DNA from: Pasteurella multocida subsp. multocida OH4807
Lineage (GTDB): Bacteria > Pseudomonadota > Gammaproteobacteria > Enterobacterales > Pasteurellaceae
DNA length: 64,000 bases
Assembly (NCBI GenBank): GCA_000973525.1
Contig: CP004391.1
Span: 930,001 to 994,000 of the forward strand
Direction of reading: 5' to 3'
Made by a program: the position numbers and the translations under genes
Shown: piece after piece, positions 1-8,920 of the stretch
How positions within the stretch are numbered: the stretch's first letter is position 1
Layout: each line of letters opens with the position of its first letter
The notes under the pieces: model-generated
What the model saw: the letters and a program-made list of their open reading frames with translations, nothing else
Databases searched by the model: none
Told to the model about the DNA's origin: nothing

Positions 1-173
1 ACATTTAATACAAGACCTTTCCCTTTTTCTCCTAAATAAGCAGAGATACTTTCTGCACCTTTCTCAGATGTCGCAGTACCAATAACAAAAGCACCTTTTG
101 CACTTAATTCTTCTGCAATCGCACGACCAATACCACGCGTTGCCCCTGTTACTAACGCAATTTTACCTTGCAT
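1..173 (-). CDS. fabG: 3-oxoacyl-ACP reductase FabG (N-terminal part, cut by window edge)
   Basis: This is the NADPH-dependent reductase of the type II fatty-acid synthase elongation cycle, in the cytoplasm. About 57 N-terminal residues are visible, beginning MQGKIALVTGATRGIGRAIA. They contain the Rossmann TGxxxGIG cofactor loop typical of short-chain dehydrogenases. The ATG at 173 follows a good AAGGGG Shine-Dalgarno. The rest lies beyond the left edge. It sits 22 bp after fabD in the usual fabH-fabD-fabG order, so it is almost certainly cotranscribed. An unrelated short-chain dehydrogenase is possible in principle, but the context makes FabG clear. Confidence 0.93.
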   Translation of the reverse strand, partial: MQGKIALVTGATRGIGRAIAEELSAKGAFVIGTATSEKGAESISAYLGEKGKGLVLN

Positions 174-195
174 TGAATATCCCCTTTTTAATGAG

Positions 196-1140
196 TTAAG
201 CTAATACTAATACTTCTTCAACTGCATTTAATGATGCAAAATCATTGACTGCAGCTGCTTGTAAATCTGCAACGATACGTTTCGTTAAACTGGTCAATAC
301 TTTATTTGGACCAATTTCGACCAACACTTCCACACCGTCTTTTGCCATTGCTTCTACTGTTTCAGTCCAACGAACTGGGCTGTAAAGTTGACGTACAAGT
401 GCGGTACGAATTTCGGCACTTTCCGTTTCAGTTTTCACATCAACGTTATTAATCACCGCAGTGCTTGGTGCTTTAACTGCAATATTGTCTAAAGAAACCG
501 CTAATTGATCTGCTGCTGGCTTCATTAATGCACAATGTGAAGGCACGCTCACTGCTAATGGCAATGCACGTTTTGCACCTGCTTCTTTACAGGCTGCTGC
601 TGCACGTTCAACAGCCGCCTTCGCGCCAGCAATCACCACTTGACCTGGTGAATTAAAATTCACCGCTGAAACCACTTCGCCTTGTTCAGCATCGGCACAA
701 GCTTTGATAATTGATTCATTATCTAAACCAATAATTGCATACATTGCACCTGTGCCTTCTGGCACAGCTTGTTGCATTAATTTACCGCGCAATTCCACTA
801 ACTTAATCGCATCTTGGAAATCAAGTACATCAGCACAGACTAATGCCGAATATTCACCTAAACTGTGTCCCGCCATAACTGCTGGTTTCAATTGTGGGTA
901 TTTTTGTTGCCATACGCGATAAATTGCCACAGAAGCCGCTAAAAGTGCAGGCTGAGTTTGCCACGTTTTATTTAATTCTTCCGCTGGACCTTGTTGTACA
1001 AGTTGCCACAAATCATAGCCTAATACCTCAGACGCTTGTTGGAAAGTTTCTTCTACAACTGCATATTCTATCGCTAATTCTGCTAGCATACCAACCGCTT
1101 GTGACCCCTGACCTGGAAAAACCATTGCGAATTTTTTCAT
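196..1140 (-). CDS. fabD: Malonyl-CoA:ACP transacylase FabD
   Basis: FabD transfers malonyl from CoA to acyl carrier protein, supplying the extender unit for fatty-acid synthesis. The 314-residue length fits the family. The N-terminal FPGQGSQ motif, the nucleophile elbow GHSLG (Ser near residue 93) and a conserved His in VPSHCALM (near 202) are all visible and make up the expected catalytic set. It lies between fabH and fabG on the same strand. A 67-bp gap to fabH contains one uptake signal sequence (1179-1187) and no clear terminator, so readthrough from fabH is likely. A second uptake signal lies inside the coding region at 397-405. Confidence 0.96.
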   Translation of the reverse strand: MKKFAMVFPGQGSQAVGMLAELAIEYAVVEETFQQASEVLGYDLWQLVQQGPAEELNKTWQTQPALLAASVAIYRVWQQKYPQLKPAVMAGHSLGEYSALVCADVLDFQDAIKLVELRGKLMQQAVPEGTGAMYAIIGLDNESIIKACADAEQGEVVSAVNFNSPGQVVIAGAKAAVERAAAACKEAGAKRALPLAVSVPSHCALMKPAADQLAVSLDNIAVKAPSTAVINNVDVKTETESAEIRTALVRQLYSPVRWTETVEAMAKDGVEVLVEIGPNKVLTSLTKRIVADLQAAAVNDFASLNAVEEVLVLA

Positions 1141-1207
1141 CTTATTTTCCTTATTCTTTTAAAACGTTGTAAAAATCGACCGCACTTTTTATGATTAAGT
1201 CATGCTA

Positions 1208-2161
1208 TTAAAACCGAATTAGCGCAGATCCCCAAGTCAGACCACCGCCAAACGCTTCTAATAATAACATTTGACCACGTTGAATACGCCCATCACGCAC
1301 GGCTTCATCTAATGCACTCGGAATACTCCCTGCTGAGGTATTGCCATGACGGTCTAACGTCACTACCACTTGCGACATATCCATATCTAATTTCTTCGCG
1401 GTCGCAGCAATAATTCGTAAATTCGCTTGGTGAGGAACTAACCAATCAATATCCTTCTTATCTAACTGATTCGCTTCTAGGGTTTCTTCAACCACATTGG
1501 CTAACTCGCGTACAGCAATCTTGAATGTCGCATTGCCTTGCATTTCAAGATAAGCAGGATCCGTTTCAATGCCACGTGCTTGATTTGCAAGAGTCAATAC
1601 TTCCGCACTTTCACCCGTTGCATGTAAATGGGTCGAAATAATGCCAGGTTCAGTCGAGCTTTCTAAAATCACCGCACCAGCACCGTCACCAAATAAAATA
1701 ATGGTGCCACGATCTTCTGGGTTTAATGCACGAGAAAAAAGGTCAGCCCCAATAACCAAAGCTTTTTTTACTTTGCCAGTACGAATAAATTGATCCGCAA
1801 CAGTTAAAGCATAAACGAAGCCCGAACAAGCTGCGGCAACATCAAACGCAATCGCATCTTTAATCTCAAGCATTTTTTGAATTTGGCACGCCGTACTTGG
1901 AAAAGCATGCGGAGAACTTGTTGTTGCCACGATAATTAAGTCAATTTCATTGACATCAAATGGCGACATGTCTAGACATTTTTTGGCTGCTTCAAACCCC
2001 ATTGTTGCAACCGTTTCATGTGTATCAGCAATACGACGTTCTTTAATACCCGTACGTTCGGAAATCCATTCATCAGAGGTTTCCACCATTTTTTCTAAAT
2101 CCACATTCGTACGAATATTTTTTGGTAAATAACTACCCGTTGATAAGATTTTACTGTACAT
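1208..2161 (-). CDS. fabH: 3-oxoacyl-ACP synthase III FabH
   Basis: FabH condenses acetyl-CoA with malonyl-ACP to start fatty-acid synthesis. The frame is open 14 codons further upstream, but the ATG at 2161 (protein beginning [15 protein letters not shown]) matches the family N-terminus and gives the standard 317 residues. The catalytic triad is visible: Cys112 in AAACSGF, His in VPHQANLR (about 244) and Asn in HGNTSAGS (about 274). The Shine-Dalgarno is weak (GAG). The gene follows plsX by about 75 bp in the conserved plsX-fabH-fabD-fabG order. Confidence 0.96.
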   Translation of the reverse strand: MYSKILSTGSYLPKNIRTNVDLEKMVETSDEWISERTGIKERRIADTHETVATMGFEAAKKCLDMSPFDVNEIDLIIVATTSSPHAFPSTACQIQKMLEIKDAIAFDVAAACSGFVYALTVADQFIRTGKVKKALVIGADLFSRALNPEDRGTIILFGDGAGAVILESSTEPGIISTHLHATGESAEVLTLANQARGIETDPAYLEMQGNATFKIAVRELANVVEETLEANQLDKKDIDWLVPHQANLRIIAATAKKLDMDMSQVVVTLDRHGNTSAGSIPSALDEAVRDGRIQRGQMLLLEAFGGGLTWGSALIRF

Positions 2162-2235
2162 AATAAATCTCGTTAAAAATGATAGCGAACTTGCCATCGT
2201 CAATTAATGATTACGTTTATTCTTATATACTGAGC

Positions 2236-3258
2236 TTACTCGTATTTTTCGAGACCAGCCAAAATTTTTGAGGGAATTTGTTGACGCACTTGGAATGCGG
2301 CATCTGCAATCGCATAAGAAAATGCCTCAACATTTGCACCACCATGGCTTTTTACGACAACAGAAGTGAGTCCAATCAAAGATGCGCCATTATATTCATC
2401 TGGATTAATTTGTTTTAAACGCTGATAGTTTTCTTTAAATAAATGACGCAATAACCAAGAAAATAGGGGTTTAAATACACTATTTTTTGATTTACCTTTC
2501 AACAAAGTAATCACATTTTTTGCTGCGCCCTCAAGGGTTTTCAGCGCCACATTGCCTGCAAAACCGTCACTTACAATCACATCAGCCTTGCCATTTAATA
2601 AGAAGTTACCTTCAATAAAACCAATATAATTTAGCGCACTATCTTTCTCTAACAGTGCTGCTGCATCGCGAATAGATTTATGACCTTTAATATCTTCACT
2701 GCCAATATTCAGTAACGCGATTCTAGGATAGACTAAATTCAACGTGTTTTCAGCAAAAATACTGCCCATTAATGCAAATTGATATAAATTTTCTGCATCA
2801 CAGTCAATATTTGCCCCAAGATCAAGCATCACACTTTTTTGGCCATCAACGGTTGGTATAACAGAAACCAACGCAGGTCGTTGGATCCCTTTAAGTGGCT
2901 GTAATAAAATTTTTGAAAGCCCCATAAGTGCAGCAGTATTACCTGCACTGACACATCCTTGCGCTTCACCTTTCTGCACGGCTTCGATCGCTAAGCGCAT
3001 TGATGTACCTTTGCTATGTCTTAAAGCATAAGAAATACCATGCTCATTATCGATCGTTCGTGAGCAATGACAAACCGTAATACGCTGTTGAATTGAAACT
3101 GGAAGATGTTCAAGTAAAGGAAGAATTTGTTGGCTATCGCCAAACAATAATAAAGAAAGCATTGGATCTTTTTCCAACGCAATCATGGATGCGGGGATAG
3201 TAATACGGGGACCTATGTCCCCGCCCATCACATCTAACGCAAGGGTTAGACGACTCAA
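2236..3258 (-). CDS. plsX: Phosphate acyltransferase PlsX
   Basis: PlsX converts acyl-ACP and orthophosphate to acyl-phosphate, the acyl donor for PlsY in phosphatidic acid synthesis. It is a cytoplasmic, membrane-associated enzyme. The 340-residue product begins MSRLTLALDVMGGDIGPRIT with the family DxMGGD motif, and carries VSAGNTAALM and VSDGFAGNVALKT further on, both conserved in PlsX. It lies between rpmF and fabH. Because rpmF and plsX are commonly cotranscribed, this arrangement couples ribosome and membrane synthesis. Confidence 0.95.
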   Translation of the reverse strand: MSRLTLALDVMGGDIGPRITIPASMIALEKDPMLSLLLFGDSQQILPLLEHLPVSIQQRITVCHCSRTIDNEHGISYALRHSKGTSMRLAIEAVQKGEAQGCVSAGNTAALMGLSKILLQPLKGIQRPALVSVIPTVDGQKSVMLDLGANIDCDAENLYQFALMGSIFAENTLNLVYPRIALLNIGSEDIKGHKSIRDAAALLEKDSALNYIGFIEGNFLLNGKADVIVSDGFAGNVALKTLEGAAKNVITLLKGKSKNSVFKPLFSWLLRHLFKENYQRLKQINPDEYNGASLIGLTSVVVKSHGGANVEAFSYAIADAAFQVRQQIPSKILAGLEKYE

Positions 3259-3288
3259 GTGATTACCTTTTTTCTAAAAAAATAGAAA

Positions 3289-3459
3289 TTATTTATTAAT
3301 CACTTTACGACCACGATAGTAACCATCAGCAGTTACATGGTGACGTAAATGCGTTTCACCACTTGCTTTATCAACTGATACTGCTGCAGTGGTTAAGGCA
3401 TCGTGTGAACGACGCATATCACGACGTGAACGAGATTTTTTATTTTGTTGAACAGCCAT
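3289..3459 (-). CDS. rpmF: 50S ribosomal protein L32
   Basis: This is a 56-residue basic ribosomal protein, read directly from the minus strand. It begins [20 protein letters not shown] and ends with RKVINK before TAA. The N-terminal [11 protein letters not shown]...MRRSHDAL is diagnostic of L32. The ATG at 3459 follows an AGGAG Shine-Dalgarno with good spacing. It is the second gene of the yceD-rpmF-plsX-fab cluster, 17 bp after yceD and 30 bp before plsX. The zinc-binding cysteines of some L32 forms are absent, as in most gamma-proteobacteria. Confidence 0.95.
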
Positions 3460-3476
3460 TGGCTATACTCCTAAAT

Positions 3477-4001
3477 TTACTTTTGCTTTAAACTAGCTAA
3501 TACAGCGAACGGGTTCGGTTTTTTTGCCAGCTCTTCGGGCAATTCGCCAAAAACCTGTTCAGCCACGGACACTTCACAGTGTTCAGATGAATGCATTGGT
3601 ACAATCGGTAGACTTAAAATTAATTCATCTTCAATCGCACCAAGTAAATCTATTTCACCAAACTCATTAAATTCGATTGGCTCATAAATTTCGGGCAATA
3701 CATCGGCTTGATCCAAATTAGCCACAGGACTGTAACAAAATGTACAATCAATGGTTTGCACAAAAGGTGTCTCACAACGTTGACAGATAAGTTCTACTTC
3801 AACGGTTGCCTGCCCTTTCATGACCACTAATTTTTGTGGATCAATAAAAAACGATAATCTAACCTGTGCATCGCTGAGCACTTTACTTACTGACTCAGAA
3901 AGACGCTGTAACTGATTGATAGCATAATAGCCATCGTAATCTAATCGACGTTGTGCATCTTTGACTGGGTCAACAGTTAGGGGTAATTTTACCTTTTGCA
4001 T
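3477..4001 (-). CDS. yceD: YceD family protein (DUF177), possible 23S rRNA accumulation protein
   Basis: This 174-residue cytoplasmic protein always sits just before rpmF in gamma-proteobacteria. The family (DUF177/YceD) has been linked to 23S rRNA accumulation, but its biochemistry is not settled. A cysteine cluster is visible in the middle, [10 protein letters not shown] and then CTFCYSP, so metal binding is possible. The C-terminus is Lys-rich. It is the first gene of the L32/fatty-acid operon. Its start has only a distant purine-rich stretch as Shine-Dalgarno. The family call rests on position and on the QRCETPF motif. Confidence 0.88.
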   Translation of the reverse strand: MQKVKLPLTVDPVKDAQRRLDYDGYYAINQLQRLSESVSKVLSDAQVRLSFFIDPQKLVVMKGQATVEVELICQRCETPFVQTIDCTFCYSPVANLDQADVLPEIYEPIEFNEFGEIDLLGAIEDELILSLPIVPMHSSEHCEVSVAEQVFGELPEELAKKPNPFAVLASLKQK

Positions 4002-4296
4002 AGGGCGTGAATATTACCTTTTGAGAACAAAATAGTCAAAGGAAATTATCATTTTTTGGCAGAAGATCACGATAAAGGTTTAACAAAATACGTTTTCTCA
4101 TTCTCTGAAAATCCTTTTTACTCTCATAAGGAGAACAAAATGAAATTTGTAGAAAAACTCCAAAACTTGCGAGTAAACGAATAATCTAAATCAAATTATT
4201 AGAATATAGTTCACAAATAATACGCTCAAGGCTTTACAGCACTCCATTTTTCCTTTATTAATAGAAACTCTTTTACTCACAAAAAAAGGTAAAATT
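4002..4296. other. Divergent intergenic region between yceD and oppA
   Basis: This 295-bp AT-rich stretch must hold the promoter of the L32/fab operon (minus) and that of oppA (plus). The only coding-like element is a 14-codon leader at 4140-4184, listed separately. The long oppA leader is consistent with post-transcriptional control of oppA. In enterobacteria and in Pasteurella, the small RNA GcvB represses oppA through CA-rich targets. A CA-rich AAACACAATG at the oppA start resembles such a site, but this is an inference. Confidence 0.5.
4140..4184 (+). CDS. Possible 14-residue leader peptide upstream of oppA
   Basis: A short frame reading MKFVEKLQNLRVNE then TAA starts at an ATG with a near-perfect AAGGAG Shine-Dalgarno at 4128-4133, 6 bases upstream. 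It lies about 110 bp before oppA on the same strand. No run of one regulatory amino acid is present, so it does not look like a classic attenuator peptide. It could be a chance ORF or a translated upstream ORF tuning oppA. There is no homology support. Confidence 0.35.
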   Translation: MKFVEKLQNLRVNE

Positions 4297-5946
4297 ATGG
4301 CAAACACAATGAAAAAAACATTTCTTAACATCACGTTAACAAGCGCATTAGGTCTATTCGCAGCGCATTCTACTCTAGCCGCGACTGTCCCTGCGGGTAC
4401 TGAGCTAGCTGCAAAACAAGAACTGCGCTGGAATATTGGTTCTAACCCTGCCTCATTAGATCCACATAAAATCGAAGGAACCCCAGAGGGTTTTGCTTCT
4501 CGTCAATTATTTGAAACACTCGTGATTTCAGATGCAGAAGGTCACATCATTCCTGGTGCTGCGATCAAATGGGAACACAGTCCTGACTTTAAAAAATGGA
4601 CGTTCTATCTTCGCCCTGATGCAAAGTGGTCAAATGGCGACCCCGTTACCGCTGAAGACTTTGTCTTTTCTTTCCAACGTTTAGCTGATCCGAAAACCGC
4701 ATCACCTTATTCAAGCTATTTAAACTACCTGAAATTACTCAATGCTGAAGATGTCGTTGCTGGTAAAAAACCAGTGACTGAGCTAGGTGTGAAAGCATTA
4801 GATGATCACACATTAGAATTAACGTTATCGGCCAGCGTACCTTACGCAGATAAATTAAGTGAACACTATGTATTAGCACCAGTAAACAAAAAATTGGTTG
4901 AACAATTTGGTGATAAATGGACTGATGTGAAAAACATCGTCGGTAACGGCGCATTTAAAGTAGCCAGCTGGACCATTAACGAAAAATTAGAGTTAGTGCC
5001 AAACCAACATTACTGGGATCACGCAAAAACTGTCTTAACCAATGTCACACTCTATCCAATTGAGTCAGAAAATACTGACGTAGCACGCTACCGTGCAGGT
5101 GATTTAGATATTACCAACCACGCCCTACCAGTTGAATTATTTACAAAACTCAAAAAAGAATATCCAAACGAAGTGTATACGCCATCTTCACTTTGTACTT
5201 ATTTATATGAAATTAACCACAAAAAGGCACCATTTGACGATGTTCGTGTAAGAAAAGCACTTGCAATGTCAATGGATCGCGACATCATCACTGGCAAAGT
5301 GACCGCACAAGGTCAAGTGCCCGCTTACAGTTTCACCCCTCCATACATTAATGGTGGTGAGAAAATTGCCAAACCAGACTGGGCAGAATTATCTCAAGCA
5401 GATCGTAACAAAAAAGCGATTGAATTGTTAAAAGAAGCTGGTTTCGATAAGAACAATCCATTGAATTTCACGTTGTTATACAACACCTCTGAAAACCATA
5501 AAAAAATTGCACTTGCGGCAAGCTCTTTATGGCAGAAAAACTTAGGTGGCGCAGTGAAAGTGTCGTTAGAAAACCAAGAATGGAAAACCTACTTAGATAC
5601 ACGTCACCAAGGTAATTACCAAGTGACGCGTGCAGGTTGGTGTGCTGACTATAACGAAGCAAGTACGTTCTTGAACTACTTCTTATCGACCAGTAGTAAC
5701 AACACGGCATTCTATAAGAGTGCTGAATTTGATAAGTTACTTTCAGACACTTATCTAGCAGAAACGGATGAGCAACGCGCTGAAATTTACGCGAAATTAG
5801 AAGCACAATTAGCAGCAGATGCCGCGTTGGTGCCAATGTATTACTACGTTGATCCACGTATGGTTAAACCTTATGTAAAAGGTTTCCCAATCAACCATCC
5901 AGGTAAAAACTTCTACTTGAAAGATGTTTACCTAGTTAAACATTAA
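4297..5946 (+). CDS. oppA: Oligopeptide ABC transporter periplasmic binding protein OppA
   Basis: OppA captures oligopeptides in the periplasm and delivers them to OppBCDF. The 549-residue protein has a cleavable signal peptide ending near STLA-ATVPAG and no lipobox Cys, so it is a soluble periplasmic protein. SBP_bac_5 family features run the length: SNPASLDPHKIEG, LRPDAKWSNGDPVTAEDFV, a TRAGWCADYNEAS motif and the C-terminal VPMYYYVDPRMVKP. It closely resembles E. coli OppA. The ATG at 4297 follows AAAGGT at a 7-base spacing. It is the first gene of oppABCDF and is separated from oppB by a hairpin. Confidence 0.96.
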   Translation: MANTMKKTFLNITLTSALGLFAAHSTLAATVPAGTELAAKQELRWNIGSNPASLDPHKIEGTPEGFASRQLFETLVISDAEGHIIPGAAIKWEHSPDFKKWTFYLRPDAKWSNGDPVTAEDFVFSFQRLADPKTASPYSSYLNYLKLLNAEDVVAGKKPVTELGVKALDDHTLELTLSASVPYADKLSEHYVLAPVNKKLVEQFGDKWTDVKNIVGNGAFKVASWTINEKLELVPNQHYWDHAKTVLTNVTLYPIESENTDVARYRAGDLDITNHALPVELFTKLKKEYPNEVYTPSSLCTYLYEINHKKAPFDDVRVRKALAMSMDRDIITGKVTAQGQVPAYSFTPPYINGGEKIAKPDWAELSQADRNKKAIELLKEAGFDKNNPLNFTLLYNTSENHKKIALAASSLWQKNLGGAVKVSLENQEWKTYLDTRHQGNYQVTRAGWCADYNEASTFLNYFLSTSSNNTAFYKSAEFDKLLSDTYLAETDEQRAEIYAKLEAQLAADAALVPMYYYVDPRMVKPYVKGFPINHPGKNFYLKDVYLVKH

Positions 5947-5966
5947 TTTTTTATTATTTTTAATTT

Positions 5967-6016
5967 AGTGCGGTCAATCATGTTTTAAACCCGACCGCAC
6001 TTTTCTTCTTTTTTTC
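5967..6016 (+). terminator. Uptake-signal inverted pair forming a hairpin between oppA and oppB
   Basis: AGTGCGGTC at 5967-5975 pairs with GACCGCACT at 5993-6001 (9 bp) and is followed by a T-rich run. Both arms are uptake-signal cores. It looks like a partial intrinsic terminator. By reducing readthrough it would leave oppA mRNA in excess over oppBCDF, as expected for a binding protein. Confidence 0.7.
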
Positions 6017-6049
6017 GCACATTGCGATGTTTGGATTGGATTATCTTGT

Positions 6050-6970
6050 ATGTTTAAATTAATTCTTCGTCGTCTTTTACAGGCAATTCCAACACTGTTT
6101 ATATTAATTACCATTTCTTTTTTCATGATGCGGTTGGCACCGGGTAGCCCATTTACTAGTGAAAAAAATTACCCACCTGAAGTGATAGCCAATATTGAAG
6201 CCAAATATCACTTAAATGAACCTCTCTATAAGCAATATTTTATTTATCTGAAAGACCTTGCGCATGGTGATTTTGGACCCTCTTTTAAATATAAAGATTA
6301 TACCGTTAATCAACTCGTGTCTGCCGCTTTCCCTGTATCCTTTAAATTGGGCTTTTCCGCTTTTTTGATTGCGCTAACGCTCGGTGTCACAGCAGGAACG
6401 ATTGCAGCTTTAAAACAAAATAAATGGATTGATTATTTCATCATGACGTTTGCCATGACTGGGGTGGTGATTCCAAGTTTCGTTGTTGCCCCACTACTTG
6501 TTCTGATTTTTTCGATTTCATTACAGTGGCTACCCTCAGGGGGATGGGAAGGGGGAGCCTTTAAGTTTATGCTCATGCCAATGATTGCACTTTGTTTATC
6601 TTACATTGCAAGTATTGCGCGTATTACACGCGGGTCAATGATTGAAGTACTCCATTCCAACTTTATTCGTACTGCAAAAGCCAAAGGCTTACCAATGCGC
6701 CGTATCTTATTGAAACACGCATTACGCCCTGCACTATTACCTGTCATTTCTTATATGGGTCCTGCATTCGTGGGGATTATTACAGGTTCGATGGTGATTG
6801 AAAGTATTTTTGGTATTCCTGGCATTGGACAACTTTTCGTTAATGGTGCGTTGAATCGTGACTACTCACTGGTGTTAAGCTTAACGATTTTAGTCGGTGC
6901 ATTAACGATCGCTTTCAATGCAATCGTTGATATTTTATATGCTGTTATTGATCCAAAAATCCGTTATTAA
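6050..6970 (+). CDS. oppB: Oligopeptide ABC transporter permease OppB
   Basis: This is an inner-membrane permease subunit that forms the translocation channel with OppC. The 306-residue protein starts MFKLILRRLLQAIPTLFILI, the standard OppB/DppB start with the first membrane segment. It carries the binding-protein-dependent permease EAA loop near residues 205-230 (RTAKAKGLPMRRILLKHALRPALLP). Several further hydrophobic segments and the C-terminal AVIDPKIRY fit the family. It lies about 100 bp after oppA and 28 bp before oppC. Confidence 0.95.
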   Translation: MFKLILRRLLQAIPTLFILITISFFMMRLAPGSPFTSEKNYPPEVIANIEAKYHLNEPLYKQYFIYLKDLAHGDFGPSFKYKDYTVNQLVSAAFPVSFKLGFSAFLIALTLGVTAGTIAALKQNKWIDYFIMTFAMTGVVIPSFVVAPLLVLIFSISLQWLPSGGWEGGAFKFMLMPMIALCLSYIASIARITRGSMIEVLHSNFIRTAKAKGLPMRRILLKHALRPALLPVISYMGPAFVGIITGSMVIESIFGIPGIGQLFVNGALNRDYSLVLSLTILVGALTIAFNAIVDILYAVIDPKIRY

Positions 6971-6997
6971 TTTGCAGTTTTGACAGGAATGACAATC

Positions 6998-7909
6998 ATG
7001 TTAAACAATAAAAAAGATACTGAGCTACTTGAAGCGGTAACCGAAAAACTGGATACCATTGAAGGTCGTAGTTTATGGCAAGATGCTCGCCGTCGCTTTT
7101 TCCACAATAAAGCGGCATTGGTCAGTTTATTTATTCTCTTTTGTATCAGCCTTTTCGTGATTTTTGCGCCTATGCTGGTGCCTTACCCTTATGATGAATT
7201 AGACTTTAGCGCAATTTCAACCGCACCAGAATGGGAAACAATGCACTATTTTGGGACTGACGCCTCGGGCCGTGACTTACTCGTGCGTGTGGCAATCGGT
7301 GGACGCATTTCATTATTAGTGGGCATAGCTGGGGCGTTGATCGCCGTTTTAGTCGGCACATTATATGGCGCAACGTCAGGCTATATTGGTGGCAAAGTCG
7401 ATACCTTTATGATGCGCTTCCTTGAGATCCTCAACTCATTCCCATTTATGTTCTTCGTTATCTTGTTGGTCACTTTCTTCGGTCGCAACATTTTCCTCAT
7501 TTTCGTAGCGATTGGAATGGTGTCTTGGCTTGATATGGCAAGGATTGTACGCGGTCAAACGTTGAGTTTGAAACAAAAAGAATTTATTGAAGCGGCTATC
7601 GTATGTGGTGTTTCTTCCCGCCAAATTGTCTGGCGCCATATCGTGCCGAACGTACTTGGTGTCGTGGTGGTTTATGCTTCATTGCTTGTACCAGGTATGA
7701 TCTTATTTGAATCATTCTTAAGTTTCTTAGGTTTAGGGACACAAGAGCCACTCAGTAGTTGGGGCGGGTTATTAAATGACGGTGCAAAATCAATGGAAGC
7801 CGCACCTTGGTTATTGGTTTTCCCTGCTCTATTCTTAGTGATTACACTATTTTGTTTTAACTTTATCGGTGACGGTTTGCGTGACGCACTAGACCCGAAA
7901 GATCGCTAA
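6998..7909 (+). CDS. oppC: Oligopeptide ABC transporter permease OppC
   Basis: This is the second inner-membrane permease of the Opp importer. An ATG at 6998 with AGGA 9 bases upstream is preferred over the in-frame TTG at 6980 and ATG at 6989, and gives 303 residues. After a cytoplasmic N-terminal stretch (LWQDARRRFFHNKAALVSL) come the first membrane helix, the GTDASGRDLLVRVAIGGRIS motif and the EAA loop (EAAIVCGVSSRQIVWRHIVPN). The C-terminus GDGLRDALDPKDR is typical of OppC/DppC. Confidence 0.95.
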   Translation: MLNNKKDTELLEAVTEKLDTIEGRSLWQDARRRFFHNKAALVSLFILFCISLFVIFAPMLVPYPYDELDFSAISTAPEWETMHYFGTDASGRDLLVRVAIGGRISLLVGIAGALIAVLVGTLYGATSGYIGGKVDTFMMRFLEILNSFPFMFFVILLVTFFGRNIFLIFVAIGMVSWLDMARIVRGQTLSLKQKEFIEAAIVCGVSSRQIVWRHIVPNVLGVVVVYASLLVPGMILFESFLSFLGLGTQEPLSSWGGLLNDGAKSMEAAPWLLVFPALFLVITLFCFNFIGDGLRDALDPKDR

Positions 7910-7930
7910 TACAAGCTCTTGGAGAGAAAA

Positions 7931-8920
7931 ATGACAACAAATGACTTACTACTCGATGTTCAAGACTTGCGTGTTACTTTTAAAACCCCAGATGGCGATG
8001 TAACTGCGGTCAATAATTTAACCTTTTCATTAAAAGCGGGCGAAACCTTAGGGATCGTGGGTGAATCAGGCTCAGGCAAATCACAAACCGCATTCGCCTT
8101 AATGGGCTTACTGGCAGATAACGGTCGCATTGCAGGCTCTGCAAAATTCAACGGTCAAGAAATTTTAAATTTACCAGAGGCACAACTTAACCGCTTACGT
8201 GCAGAACAAATTGCGATGATCTTCCAAGATCCAATGACCTCGCTTAACCCTTATATGAAAATTGGCGAGCAATTAATGGAAGTGCTGATTTTACATAAAG
8301 GAATGGATCGCAAAACCGCATTTGAAGAATCCGTGCGTATGCTCGATGCGGTAAAAATGCCTGAATCTCGCAAACGTATGAATATGTATCCACACGAATT
8401 TTCAGGCGGTATGCGCCAACGTGTAATGATTGCGATGGCATTGCTGTGTCGCCCGAAATTATTAATTGCGGATGAGCCAACGACTGCGTTGGACGTAACG
8501 GTTCAAGCACAAATTATGACCTTATTGAATGAACTAAAACGCGAGTTTAATACTGCAATTATTATGATTACTCACGACCTTGGTGTCGTGGCAGGAATTT
8601 GCGATAACGTCTTGGTTATGTACGCAGGTCGTACAATGGAATACGGCACTGCGGAGCAAATTTTCTATACCCCAAGCCACCCGTATTCAATGGGCTTAAT
8701 TGGTGCAGTACCACGTGTTGACGGACAAGAAGAAGAGTTGATTACCATTCCTGGTAACCCACCGAACTTGTTGCATTTACCAAGTGGCTGTCCATTCCAA
8801 CCACGCTGTGTCCACGCCACTGAACGCTGCTTAAAAGCACCAAGTTTAGATTTATTACCGGACCAACGTTTACGCGCGTGCTTTGTCCCTGCGGAGCAAT
8901 TAATAAGAGGTAACGCATAA
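7931..8920 (+). CDS. oppD: Oligopeptide ABC transporter ATPase OppD
   Basis: This is one of the two nucleotide-binding subunits that power the Opp importer. Walker A GESGSGKS, the Q-loop region QDPMTSLNP, the signature FSGGMRQR, Walker B LLIADEPTTALD and the switch His in THDLG are all visible. The C-terminal oligopeptide/dipeptide extension with clustered Cys (GCPFQPRCVHATERC) suggests the iron-sulfur-type motif common in this family. ATG 7931 after GGAGA is preferred over a TTG at 7919, giving 329 residues. Its stop overlaps the oppF start by one base (TAATG), so the two are probably translationally coupled. Confidence 0.95.
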   Translation: MTTNDLLLDVQDLRVTFKTPDGDVTAVNNLTFSLKAGETLGIVGESGSGKSQTAFALMGLLADNGRIAGSAKFNGQEILNLPEAQLNRLRAEQIAMIFQDPMTSLNPYMKIGEQLMEVLILHKGMDRKTAFEESVRMLDAVKMPESRKRMNMYPHEFSGGMRQRVMIAMALLCRPKLLIADEPTTALDVTVQAQIMTLLNELKREFNTAIIMITHDLGVVAGICDNVLVMYAGRTMEYGTAEQIFYTPSHPYSMGLIGAVPRVDGQEEELITIPGNPPNLLHLPSGCPFQPRCVHATERCLKAPSLDLLPDQRLRACFVPAEQLIRGNA

